In this document: positions 50,751 through 59,719 of the stretch, one piece after another
Layout: each line of letters starts with the position of its first letter
Position numbering within the stretch: the first letter of the stretch is position 1
DNA from: Symbiodinium natans
Taxonomy: Eukaryota > Sar > Dinophyceae > Suessiales > Symbiodiniaceae
Reading direction: 5' to 3'
Assembly (NCBI GenBank): GCA_905221605.1
Contig: CAJNDS010001446.1
Coordinates: 77,501 to 141,500, forward strand
Length of the DNA: 64,000 bases
Position numbers and translations under genes: made by a program
The notes under the pieces: generated by a model
What the model was told of the DNA's origin: nothing
Databases searched by the model: none
What the model saw: only the letters and a program-made list of their open reading frames with translations

Positions 50751-53700
50751 AGCGCTTGTCTCGCGCAGCTCAGGAGCGCGAAGCGGCAGACAGCCTAGCC
50801 CTCGGGCGCAGGCAGTATGAAGCGCAAGTCGCGCCGCTGATGAGGAAGCGCGAAGAACGCCCCAATGAGCAGGAAGTGATGCTACACAACCTGACGCACC
50901 TGCCATTTACTGGCTGGTGTGAGCATTGCGTCGCCACTCGGGCGAAAGAAAATCAGCATCGGAAGAGCGAATTGACTCGCTCCCCCGCTGAAGAGAGCAG
51001 CAAGTCAACACTCTGTTTCGACTTTGCGTACACCTCAACGAGCAGCTCTGAGGCGCAGCCCATGGTCACGCTGATCGCGAACGATGCATGGTCCAAGTGG
51101 TTTGTCGCCGTGCCCGTAGCAAGAAGAGGAGGCGCAGATGCGCTGAGGCACATGACCGAAGCGTTGACTACAGCTACACTGCAGCTTGGGTACTCAGAAA
51201 TCAATGTGAAGGCAGACAATGAAGGTGTTTGCAGAAGCTTGAAGATTGCACTCCAGAAAATGCGTGGAGCGCATGGCCTGAGCACTACACTTCTTTCAAG
51301 TGTACCCCATGATCACGAAAGCAATGGTTTGGCCGAGCGTGCAGTCCAAACAGTCAGAAGGCATGCGAATTGTATCCTGGATGAGGTCAGAGTGAAGACA
51401 GAACTTCCTCTTAGCCATGAACACCCACTGATGTCGTGGGCAATGCGACACTCTGCGTGGCTACTCAACCGTTTTCATCGGTCCTCAGCAACAGGAAAGA
51501 CGCCGTATGAATTCATGACAGGCCAACCGTATCGAGGAGAACTCGTACCATTTGCAAGCACGATTATGGTGAAACGCTTGAGACCGAAGCGCAAAGGTGA
51601 CCGTTTGTGGACGTTCGGAGTGTTCCTCGGCAAGACTGAATCTGGAATGTGGCTTACTTTCCAGAGCGATGGCATTCACGCATCAAGAAGTGCGAGACCA
51701 GTTGGTGAAGCTTACGACGCGAAGGCCATCAGCAGCGTGAACGTTTTCACTTGGTCGATCAAGAACAACACACTTGGCAGCCGAGTACTACCTCAGAAAA
51801 GATTGGTTTCTCCGCAGATTGTTCTTCCAGCAGTTGCAGCAGGTGAAGAACGAAAGAGCCTTGAAGATGAAGTTGCAGACGAAGCCGCCTCTGATCCTCC
51901 AACAAGTGATGAGGAGAAAGCAAGGAGAGATGCAGAAGGAATGCTTGAAGAGTTCGAGCTTGTTCATGATGAGCATGATCCTCTGGCAGATATGGTTTCC
52001 GAGCATGAAGATGAAAGAGAAGAAGTTCCTGAAGAAGCAAAGATGGATCGAGAAAGCAGACCAGACTTTGAATGTGTTGGTTCACCAAGCAAGATTCCAA
52101 GAACAAGAGTTGAGCTTCCCAGGTTTGGACCTGGAGCATCGTCTTCGGTGATGAGAGCAGAAAGAATGCCCGACAATGATGAGAGGTCGGACGAAGAAGA
52201 AGATTGCTTTGCAGGCAGTGAAGCTGGTGACTTTGAGACAGAAGATGAATGGAGCGATGAAGAGCAACAAGAAGAAGTTCAAGTCCTTCCAGAGAGTTTC
52301 TTCTCAGAGGAAGCAGGACCTCCTCAACTCGCAGAAGAAGACCTCGAGATCTTTGACGATGCCGCAGCAGGAAAAGAAGTTTCCAGATTGACAAAGATGG
52401 GTGTCATAGAAGAGGTGCCCATGGAGCAAGAAGAGAACAAAGAAGTTGTTTGGTTGACAACAAAGCTGGTTTTCGACTGGAGATTTCGGGAGTCAGAAAA
52501 CGTCATCTGCGAGAACGAGATCCCTGAAGGGCAACAAGAAGTTCCTCATGAAGCCCTGAAGCCACGAAGATGCTGGCAGAGAAGAGCAAGGCTGGTAGCA
52601 AGAGAGTATAACAACTCGAAGCGAGAAGATGTTTTCAGCCCAGCTACCTCTCCGTCGTTGACGAAGCTGATTCCAATTTTGGCATTGGCAAATCGATGGA
52701 GTATTTGGTCGCTTGACATCAAAGATGCATTTTTGCAGGTTCCCCAGAAGAGACCTGTACACTGCAAGATTCCACGAGGAAAAGGAAGTCAAGCAGTACA
52801 CGGAATGGAAGCCAAATGCTGGCGTCTTGGTCGTGTCCTTCCTGGACAAAGAGATGCTAGTCTTCTGTGGAGCGAATTTTGTGCAGAACTTTTGCAACAA
52901 GAAGGCTATGAGAAAAGCATCGCGAACCCAGCGTTGTTTCGCTTGATCAAGAACGGCAAGGTCGTATCCGTTTGCATCGTACATGTCGATGACCTTCAAG
53001 TAGCAGGAAAAGCAGCAGTGGTGAAGCCCGTTCTCGAAGCTTTAGCGAAGAAGGTGAAGCTACAAGTAGAAGGACCTTTTCTGACAGAAGAAGATTATCG
53101 CAATGGATTTTCCAAGCAGTCTGTGCGTTTTCTCAAGAGAAGGTATAGCTATGAAGACGGAAAGTTGTTTGTCCGCCCTGACACCAAGTATGTCACCAAG
53201 CTCCTTGAAAAGCTACGCCTTGGATCGAGAAGAGAGAAAGCTACCCCTGCAGCAGGAAATGTGCAGAACACCGATGAGACAAAAGAGCTGGACGAGAACA
53301 AGAAGAATGTGTACCGAAGTTGTGTCGGTATACTGCTATATCTTGCCCAAGATCGTCCTGACATCCAGTATGCAGTCCGAAATTTGGCAACTGGAATGAA
53401 GGCTCCTACGCAGAAGAAGCAGAAAGAGCTCGAGCATTGCGCGTTGTATCTGAAGAAGACTGCAGGCTATGCGGTTTGCTACACAGCAGGGAGACCTGGA
53501 ACGGCAACCTTGCAAAGAAGCAAGAATTTGGAGCAAGATTCCGAGAATGAGAACGAGAAGAGCATCGAGAGTGGCAGTCACCTGGTCGAAGTATTTTCTG
53601 ACGCCGACTGGGCCGGCAACAAGAGCAGCCGGAGATCTGTATCAGGAGGAGTCATCTTCCTGGACGGCCAGTATGCGTTTTCTTACTCAAGAACGCAGAA

Positions 53701-56281
53701 AACTGTGGCACTTTCCAGTGGCGAGTCCGAGTACTACGCACTCACTGGTGCTGTCGCAGAAGGAATTGGCATTCGAGAAGCCGTAGAGTTCCGTTCTGGC
53801 AAAGCAGCGCGAATGAAGGCGTACACAGACAGCAGTGCAGCGCGTGGCATTGTGCACCGGCAAGGTGTTGGTCGTATCAAGCACTTGGCAACGAGAATGC
53901 TCTGGTTGCAAGAAGTTACCAGAAACGGCCTATGCAGCGTGAAGGCAGTGAGCACTGTTTTCAACCCTGCCGACTTAGGGACCAAGCCCCTCAACGCATC
54001 GAGAATGAAGCTACTTTTGAACATCCTTCAAGTTCATGATGATCGAGAAGCAATCGGTCGTGAAGAACGAATGGCCGCAGAGAGCACAGCTACAGTCAGA
54101 AGATTGACAAAGGTATCCGGAAGCAGACTTGGTTTGACGTTATTGTCAGCTTTTGGTTTTGCAGTTGAATCTGCAGGTCAGCAAGAAGGAGATTTTGTAG
54201 CACGAAGATATTTTTGCATGCAGTTGATGAGTTTTGTGTTTGGTCCGTTTTCTACAGCTCAAGAGCCACCTCAAGAACTTCAAGAAGTTGAACAAGAAGT
54301 TTTACATGGTCAAAGCAGCAACAGCAGCATGAAGTTTTCACACGTTTTCACGAGCATGCCTGAGCTTGAGATGTTCGTGCCCGTGTGCATGGCTGTGATT
54401 GTTGTTCTGGTGACGATCATTGTCTACTTGGCAGTGAACCAGAAGAAAGAGAAGAAGGGTGAGAAAGAAGAGACGCCCAAAGAAGAGAAGCCTGAAGGTG
54501 AAGTCACAAAGAAGAAAGAAGAAGAAGACAAAGAGAAGAGCTCGCAAGGTGTCCTCGAAGACGACGAGACCGTGAAAATGAAGTTCGACGAGCTGATCGC
54601 GAAGATGGAGAAGCAAGAACGTGCCTTGGAGGAAGAAAGGTTGAAGAGAGAAGAAGCAGAAGAAAAGGCGAAGGAAGCAGAAGAAGATCGTGATCAAGCA
54701 TTTGCTTTGAAGGCGAAGGTGGTTGCGAAGTACAGTGAAGCCGAAGCAGAGAGGAAAGCCCTGGAGAAAGAGAAAGAAGATCTAGAGAAGCAGAAAGAAG
54801 TTTACAAGCAAGACGCTAAAGAGGTGAGAGAGCAGTTGAAGAAGGACTACGACATGATCACGAAGCACATGAAGAAAGAAGCAGAGGAGAGAAAGAGAGA
54901 AGCAGAAGAGCTAGAAACAGCAGAACAAAGAAGAGAGGAGGAAGATAGGATCAATGCAGAGATCAGGAAAGCCAACGAGGAGAAGATTGAAGCAGCAGAA
55001 CGACAAAGGAGGAAAGAGGAGACAGACAAGAAAGCCGAAGCAATGAGACAAAAGGAGCAGGCAAAGAAGGCCCAGGAGGAGAAAGAGGCCCAGGAGAAGG
55101 CAGCACAGGAAAGGAAAGCACAGGAGGAGAAGGAAGCACAGGAAAGGAAAGCACAAGAGGAGAAGAAGAAGGCAAAGGAGAAGAAGGCACAAGAGGAGAA
55201 GGAAGCACAAGAAAGGAAGGCCCAAGAGGAGAAGGAAGCACAAGAGAGGAAAGCACAAGAGGAGAAGGAAGCACAGGAAAGGAAAGCACAGGAGGAGAAG
55301 GAAGCACAGGAGAAGGAAGATGAAAGGAACGAGGCAATCGCGAAGGAGAAGGCGAAGAAGCAAAGAGCAAAGCTAGAGGCCTATGAGGAGATGAGAAGAA
55401 AGGAGCAGGAAGCCCAAGAAGCGACGAAGGAAGAGAAGGAGAAGGCAAAGAAGGAGTTGAAGGAAGCACAGGAGCGAAAGACCCAGGCGGAAATTCAGGC
55501 AGAGAAGGAACGAGAAGGAATGAAGGAGATTGAAGTCGTTGAAGTTGAAGATTCAGGATCTGAAGATGGAAAGCCCACACTAGGAGCAGAAGGAAAGAAG
55601 GATGCAGAAGGCAATGTGTGGCAGATCCACAAAGGAGCATTGTGGGTCAGGATCAAAGGCCAGTGGTATGATCCAAACTGGTGGACAAAGAAAGGATACA
55701 AACCACCGCCTGACTGTGCAGAGTCGAGCGAAGAAGGAAAAGAAGAAGGAGGAGCAGCAGGAACAGAAGAAAGAAGAGAGCAAGAAGAAGAGCAGCCCCG
55801 AGAACCACCGCAGAGAGGAGAGAAAGGTAGCAAGAACACAAAGGGCAGATGGAATGTGGTCACGTTCACAGATTGTGGTTGGATCTGGGAGTATTGCAAA
55901 GACACGAATGAGTATCGAGCAGTTCGGCTCGATCAGAAAGGATCAGCGCAGGTGAAAGGAGCGCAGATCAAAGGTGCCGAAGACTGGAACCTCGTGACCA
56001 AGCACTTCAAGAAGACAGGAAGGTGGGAGAGCCCCACAGAAATAAGAAGAGAGAGAGATGAGCCTGAGGTGCAGCAAGAAGGAAAGCGAGGAAGAAGAAG
56101 TCGAGAGCAAGAAGACTGGCAGCAAGAAAGTTGGCACCAGCAGCAGGACTGGTACGCCGACGACGGTTGGAGCCAGAACTACTGGGACGCAGACTACGCC
56201 TACTACCACTACGCCCCGAAAGGGAAGTACCAAGGAAAAGGGAAATGGAAGTATGGTGGTGGTGGCAAGAAAGGCTGGTAA
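50450..56281 (+). CDS. ORF2 of element B: integrase, RT, RNase H and ~750-aa membrane/coiled-coil extension
   Basis: The frame opens at 50450; there may be no separate start if reached by -1 frameshift from ORF1. Residues ~73-107 look like a SAP DNA-binding motif (VQILRQLCREFEVPSSGSKE). Integrase: HNLTHLPFTGWCEHC, then CFDFAYTS, VKADNEGVC and SNGLAERAVQTVR (D, D, E). RT: SLDIKDAFLQVP and catalytic VHVDDLQVAG, with His in place of the usual Tyr before VDD. RNase H: FSDADWAGNKSSRRSVSGG, ALSSGESEYYAL, AYTDSSAARG, FNPADLGTKPL. After ~1180 a long extension follows: a membrane segment at ~1307-1330 (PVCMAVIVVLVTIIVYLAV), a Glu/Lys/Ala coiled coil to ~1700 including repeats of AQEEKEAQERK (55069-55312), then Trp-rich segments (ALWVRIKGQWYDPNWW; WNVVTFTDCGWIWEY) and a GKGKWKYGGGG end. 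Confidence 0.88.
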   Translation: MEQRHWYGQTRFRLKEPVREDRRSSAQEQEAKRQKLEEEKKSFLPEDVQMEEAPRGEVERDSLVFTYDGYEYSKNSSVQILRQLCREFEVPSSGSKEQMLKRLSRAAQEREAADSLALGRRQYEAQVAPLMRKREERPNEQEVMLHNLTHLPFTGWCEHCVATRAKENQHRKSELTRSPAEESSKSTLCFDFAYTSTSSSEAQPMVTLIANDAWSKWFVAVPVARRGGADALRHMTEALTTATLQLGYSEINVKADNEGVCRSLKIALQKMRGAHGLSTTLLSSVPHDHESNGLAERAVQTVRRHANCILDEVRVKTELPLSHEHPLMSWAMRHSAWLLNRFHRSSATGKTPYEFMTGQPYRGELVPFASTIMVKRLRPKRKGDRLWTFGVFLGKTESGMWLTFQSDGIHASRSARPVGEAYDAKAISSVNVFTWSIKNNTLGSRVLPQKRLVSPQIVLPAVAAGEERKSLEDEVADEAASDPPTSDEEKARRDAEGMLEEFELVHDEHDPLADMVSEHEDEREEVPEEAKMDRESRPDFECVGSPSKIPRTRVELPRFGPGASSSVMRAERMPDNDERSDEEEDCFAGSEAGDFETEDEWSDEEQQEEVQVLPESFFSEEAGPPQLAEEDLEIFDDAAAGKEVSRLTKMGVIEEVPMEQEENKEVVWLTTKLVFDWRFRESENVICENEIPEGQQEVPHEALKPRRCWQRRARLVAREYNNSKREDVFSPATSPSLTKLIPILALANRWSIWSLDIKDAFLQVPQKRPVHCKIPRGKGSQAVHGMEAKCWRLGRVLPGQRDASLLWSEFCAELLQQEGYEKSIANPALFRLIKNGKVVSVCIVHVDDLQVAGKAAVVKPVLEALAKKVKLQVEGPFLTEEDYRNGFSKQSVRFLKRRYSYEDGKLFVRPDTKYVTKLLEKLRLGSRREKATPAAGNVQNTDETKELDENKKNVYRSCVGILLYLAQDRPDIQYAVRNLATGMKAPTQKKQKELEHCALYLKKTAGYAVCYTAGRPGTATLQRSKNLEQDSENENEKSIESGSHLVEVFSDADWAGNKSSRRSVSGGVIFLDGQYAFSYSRTQKTVALSSGESEYYALTGAVAEGIGIREAVEFRSGKAARMKAYTDSSAARGIVHRQGVGRIKHLATRMLWLQEVTRNGLCSVKAVSTVFNPADLGTKPLNASRMKLLLNILQVHDDREAIGREERMAAESTATVRRLTKVSGSRLGLTLLSAFGFAVESAGQQEGDFVARRYFCMQLMSFVFGPFSTAQEPPQELQEVEQEVLHGQSSNSSMKFSHVFTSMPELEMFVPVCMAVIVVLVTIIVYLAVNQKKEKKGEKEETPKEEKPEGEVTKKKEEEDKEKSSQGVLEDDETVKMKFDELIAKMEKQERALEEERLKREEAEEKAKEAEEDRDQAFALKAKVVAKYSEAEAERKALEKEKEDLEKQKEVYKQDAKEVREQLKKDYDMITKHMKKEAEERKREAEELETAEQRREEEDRINAEIRKANEEKIEAAERQRRKEETDKKAEAMRQKEQAKKAQEEKEAQEKAAQERKAQEEKEAQERKAQEEKKKAKEKKAQEEKEAQERKAQEEKEAQERKAQEEKEAQERKAQEEKEAQEKEDERNEAIAKEKAKKQRAKLEAYEEMRRKEQEAQEATKEEKEKAKKELKEAQERKTQAEIQAEKEREGMKEIEVVEVEDSGSEDGKPTLGAEGKKDAEGNVWQIHKGALWVRIKGQWYDPNWWTKKGYKPPPDCAESSEEGKEEGGAAGTEERREQEEEQPREPPQRGEKGSKNTKGRWNVVTFTDCGWIWEYCKDTNEYRAVRLDQKGSAQVKGAQIKGAEDWNLVTKHFKKTGRWESPTEIRRERDEPEVQQEGKRGRRSREQEDWQQESWHQQQDWYADDGWSQNYWDADYAYYHYAPKGKYQGKGKWKYGGGGKKGW

Positions 56282-56865
56282 GAAGAAGAAGCCAGCAAGA
56301 AGCATCGAGAAGGGTGACGACTGAACGCAGCGTGAAGCATGTATAGATTTTCTGAAGCTGTGTACATAGAAGTTCGAGCACCCCGAACATTGCACGAAGT
56401 ACAAAGTAGGTACAACGAATGTTTTTGAATAAGCAAGGACCCCAATACGCCTTGTGATATTCACACGAGTTTCACCAAGAAGAAAGTAGTTTCACGAAGA
56501 GTTTCACGAAGCAGGACTAGGAGTGTAAGGTGCAGCCAGGTAGAGGCAAGAACAGTTGAAGAAAGAAGATGGTTAGGTAAAAGAGAAGACCACACAAGAG
56601 CCATAGGCTGGCCACAGGGCTGAGACTCACAAGATGAGGACTCTAAGACAAGCCCGTGTAACTAGAAATTCGAGGTTAGGAGTTTATGCATGTTTCAAGA
56701 AACAAAGCAGAAAGAACTGGGTAAAAGACCTTGGACTAGAGGAGACGAATGTCCCCAGTTCAGTACACTTGAAGTCCGAAACAGCTCTTCGTCTTTTGGC
56801 ACAGCAGTGAGAATCACTGCAGGAAAGAGAACGCCCTAAAGCCTTCGATCTGTTCCGAGGCGGGG
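56282..56865 (+). other. 3' untranslated region of element B
   Basis: 584 bp between the ORF2 stop and the 3' LTR. It has short repeats of GTTTCACGAAG (56466-56510) and ends with purine-rich GAGGCGGGG, the likely second-strand primer. No ORF is supported. Confidence 0.7.
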
Positions 56866-57065
56866 TGTTAAGTGTACAGCATGTATCCAGGTACAGTGAA
56901 TGGGTGCAGTAGGAAAGACACCAAATGCCCTAAGGCATGTTGAGTCTGAGCAGAACGAGTTTGACACCGGAGGCTTAGGCTCAAGAGTCGAAAGCGAGAA
57001 AAGTTGTTTTGCCTTTAGAGCGTGGTAGGAAAAGTGAGCCATGATGTTTACCACGTTTTTCAACA
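56866..57065 (+). repeat. 3' LTR of element B
   Basis: 200 bp, no difference from the 5' LTR seen by eye. Followed by GGTTT, the second copy of the target duplication. DinoSL-like TTAGGCTCAAG at 56975-56985. Confidence 0.95.
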
Positions 57066-57070
57066 GGTTT

Positions 57071-57542
57071 CGTCTACTTGTGGGCTAGTACTCCGTGCAC
57101 CGGTGGTTGTCTGTACCAGCATCTACATGCACGTGATCCAGCCTACAGACGCGGTCGCTTGGCACGGCACTGGTCGCTACACAGGAAGCTGTGGAAGGCT
57201 TTTATGTCGCTGTGTGACTACGTCCATGCTTGGTCGATCGAGTGGCCCCGAGCCTGTGCTTACTGGTCATGGAACCAGACTATCCGTTTCCTGCAGTCGC
57301 GACCGTACATGTTGCACGATGTGTTGGTTGACGGTTGCTCGCTTGGCATGCGTGGTCGAGATGGCGAGTTGATCTACAAACGTTGGCGTGTCATCACGAC
57401 GATGGAGTCGGTTGCTCGCAGCTTGTCGGTCTTTCGGTGCCCAGGTGATGGTCATCCACATTCCGCCAACTTCGATCTCAAGAATACCCAACACTACCCG
57501 GAGAAGTTGACGAACGCTTTCTTGCACGCGTTAAACGCATGA
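57071..57542 (+). pseudogene. C-terminal extension of element A, 3' half
   Basis: Continues the frame of 45735-46225 after element B. ~155 residues: Trp/Arg-rich (RGRLARHWSLHRKLWKAFMS, WPRACAYWSWNQTIRF), then a Cys/His motif FRCPGDGHPHSANFD and NTQHYPEKLTNAFLHALNA before the stop. No known domain. Its position after RNase H and before the 3' LTR is where envelope-like or accessory ORFs lie in some LTR elements, but similarity to envelope proteins is not seen. Confidence 0.6.
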
Positions 57543-57618
57543 CACCGCGAGATTTGCTCAAAGTTTTTTCCTCTTTTTACTTTGCCTTCGGTACGGTGTA
57601 TAGAGCATAGGGCGTGCC

Positions 57619-58023
57619 ATGGCTGATATGGTTGAGCTTGAAAACGCTGTGAGGCGCACTTGGGTTCGAGAGCTCTGGATGCAATGGGTTCCTCAGCAGC
57701 AGGTGGAAGTCAGTTTGATCGCCTTCCTTGCGATGTTTTCCTCGGCGATGCTTGGCAGCTTCCTCGCTGGAATCTTTGTGCGGCAATATCGACAGTGTCA
57801 CAGCCATATTCTATCTTTGAGTGAGCTTCTTGCCTTTCTTCCGGTGGAACAAAGTCGGAGAGCAATTATCACTACGCGGCATGGATACGCCACGTTCGCA
57901 GCGATTGCCCCGCCCTGCGCAATACCCACCCAGGCAATCTGCAGCGTCGAGTTGCTTGTGAGCTTTGTCTGCAATACTTGCGCGTGGACCAGCCGACACC
58001 CACCGTGTCGAGGGGGGGTGTAG
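57619..58023 (+). CDS. small membrane-segment ORF at the 3' end of element A
   Basis: 135 codons, ATG at 57619 (MADMVELENAVRRTW). Residues ~32-58 (VSLIAFLAMFSSAMLGSFLAGIFV) are a likely membrane helix, with Arg/Gln directly after. The C-terminal half has several Cys (PPCAIPTQAICSVE, VCNTCAWTS). The stop falls just inside the 3' LTR, so the frame runs through the polypurine tract. No family is recognised. It may be a separate accessory protein of element A. Confidence 0.45.
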   Translation: MADMVELENAVRRTWVRELWMQWVPQQQVEVSLIAFLAMFSSAMLGSFLAGIFVRQYRQCHSHILSLSELLAFLPVEQSRRAIITTRHGYATFAAIAPPCAIPTQAICSVELLVSFVCNTCAWTSRHPPCRGGV

Positions 58024-58420
58024 AAGTTCGAGAACTGTGCGTCATCCTGTGAGGGTGCGACACGGTGAGTTTTGCAGTTTGCAGTTTTGTGTGCATAGCT
58101 TGGAGTCTGCTCAGCTTTTGAAGTTTTCCCAGTAGCCTGAGTACGATTAGTGGTGCAGGAACGTTTTGCCTCGTAGGGAACCACTCTCGTCGAGTTTCGT
58201 GACTTGAGGGTAGTTTTGGAGGTCTTTTAAGCCGAGCTGTCAAGTTGGAGAGCTGTGATACGTTTTCCACTTTGGCTCAAGTGACGAGCACTGGTGTGAG
58301 TGCTGCAAGCCAAAACAGGAGTGTTGTCCGAGTGTCTGAGCTTGTTTGCTTGGTTTGGACTTGTGTGAGTTGGCTTGGTTGTATCCTTGGTGCCTTGCTT
58401 GGCATCTTGGGTTTTTAACG
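58019..58420 (+). repeat. 3' LTR of element A
   Basis: 402 bp, preceded by GAGGGGGGG. DinoSL-like CCACTTTGGCTCAAG at 58267-58281. Followed by GCAGC, the second target duplication copy, then element F sequence. Confidence 0.92.
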
Positions 58421-59380
58421 GCAGCGACAAAGTTGTTCTTGTCTGCTTCTTTAGTGGTGGGTCCACTCTTTAGAACCGAGCGGAGAAGTACCTGCCGCCT
58501 TTGCCATTGCTGGAGCATATCAAGGCGGGAAACGGGAACACCAAAACCAAGAAATGCTGGCAGAAGCAAAGGGATAAGAAGGTCCGTGGTGGTGGAAGTC
58601 CGGACAAAGGCAAGGGCGACCATGGAAAGGATCGAAAGAAGCCTAAAGACAAAGGAAAAGGGGACATCCCAAAGGTGGGGAAACTCCAAAAGGTGGAGGA
58701 ACGCCGCGGGGAGGGGACCTTGGAGCGAGCACGGGGACAAGAGCCCCAAAGCGCGCGGAGGGCAAGAAGAAGTTAAAGAAGAAGAAGAAATGAAAAGGGA
58801 AAGCCGTTACTTGGGTAAGTCCGAATTGGAAGCAGACTCTGGGAGCCACCTTGATGGCTTTGAATTTTTCTGGAGTGCGGGAAGCTTTGGCCGAACCTTC
58901 TCTTTCTTCTCGTGTTCTGAACGCGCCTGAAGAGGTAAAGCGGTAGGCACCGTAGTTGGAGAGTTTATAAAGAGGAAAACCTCTTAGATCGCACCAGGGT
59001 TAGCCCGAGGGATGTTTGGTTGGTTGATAGTGGGGCTACGTGCCACATAGTTTCCAACCAGTTTATCTTAGGATTTCGTGTGGTTAAAGACACACGACAA
59101 GGCAGCCAGTCTGTTCAACGCCTTTGCAGGTTCGATCGACGTTTTCGTCTGTGGTCGACATCGAAGAAACGGGTCCCGAATGTACAAAGGGAACAAAAAG
59201 AGGATCAAGTTGGTTGGTTACAATCGGGCCTGGTGGACGTTCAGTGGGGGGATCTGAGGTTCCGATCCCCTCAGGACAGCGGACCGCTCCCAGGAGCATC
59301 TTGAAGAAAGGAGGAAAGACCTGCGTAAGGTCGATGAGCTCGAAGATGAGCAGTGTGGCCGACACGCTTTGTCTTTAACT
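58421..59380 (+). pseudogene. Gag tail and protease remnant of element F
   Basis: 58501-58776 encodes a very basic segment (PDKGKGDHGKDRKKPKDKGKGD), like the Lys-Gly Gag tails of A, B and C. At 59011 DVWLVDSGATCHIVSNQF is a clear copia-type protease motif (DSGA at 59026). Adjacent frames are interrupted, and the Gag part is readable only in pieces across frames, so this copy is not functional. No zinc knuckle was found between them. Confidence 0.65.
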
Positions 59381-59719
59381 CCGTTTTCGTTTCTCCTTCA
59401 AGGGTTTAGGTCTGAGATCTTCAATCCCGAAAGTCCTCTGGGAAAGCCCAAAGTTCCCTCAAGTTGCCCAGAAAGTCCTTAAGAAGAGCTTGTTTTCGAC
59501 AAAAATCTTAGGAAACAGCATGACATGTGTGGCTTGACCTTGATTAGGAAGAAGCATGACAGTTTATGCCAGAAACTGTTAAGCTTGCTTGAGTTGTTCG
59601 ACGGAGCCCATCTAAGTGCGCGCCAACTGGTTTGGAGCATGCTCCAAGTGCCCGCCAAGTGGCTTGGGCATGCTGAGTGTGCGCCGGTTTAGCATGCTAA
59701 GTGTGCGCCGGTTTGGAGC
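59381..59719 (+). other. element F region with short repeats
   Basis: Near-repeats of GGTTTGGAGCATGC / GTGCGCC (59630-59800) suggest local duplication. No coding frame is supported. Confidence 0.4.

Larger units (their letters stand above)
46226..57065 (+). mobile_element. Ty1/copia element B, near-intact, inserted in element A
   Basis: LTRs 46226-46425 and 56866-57065 are 200 bp each and look identical base for base. The target duplication is GGTTT (46221-46225 and 57066-57070). Ends are TGTT...AACA, PBS at 46426, purine-rich GAGGCGGGG before the 3' LTR. Two overlapping ORFs encode membrane segments, Gag, protease, integrase, RT, RNase H and a long 3' extension. Identical LTRs and open frames suggest a very recent insertion, possibly still mobile. 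Confidence 0.95.
38776..58420 (+). mobile_element. Ty1/copia element A, complete but split by element B
   Basis: 5' LTR 38776-39176 and 3' LTR 58019-58420 differ by about two or three changes. The target duplication GCAGC flanks both sides (38771-38775, 58421-58425). PBS is at 39177 and the polypurine tract GAGGGGGGG at 58010-58018. Order: Gag, protease, integrase, RT, RNase H (copia order), plus extra 3' ORFs. Element B interrupts it at 46226-57065. Frameshifts exist between integrase and RT and within RNase H. Confidence 0.92.

Noticed and set aside
54900-55380. Leu-rich minus-strand frames opposite the coiled coil of element B
   Set aside because: They are the antisense of Glu/Lys-rich repeats (Lys/Glu codons read as Leu/Ser/Phe) and have no support of their own.
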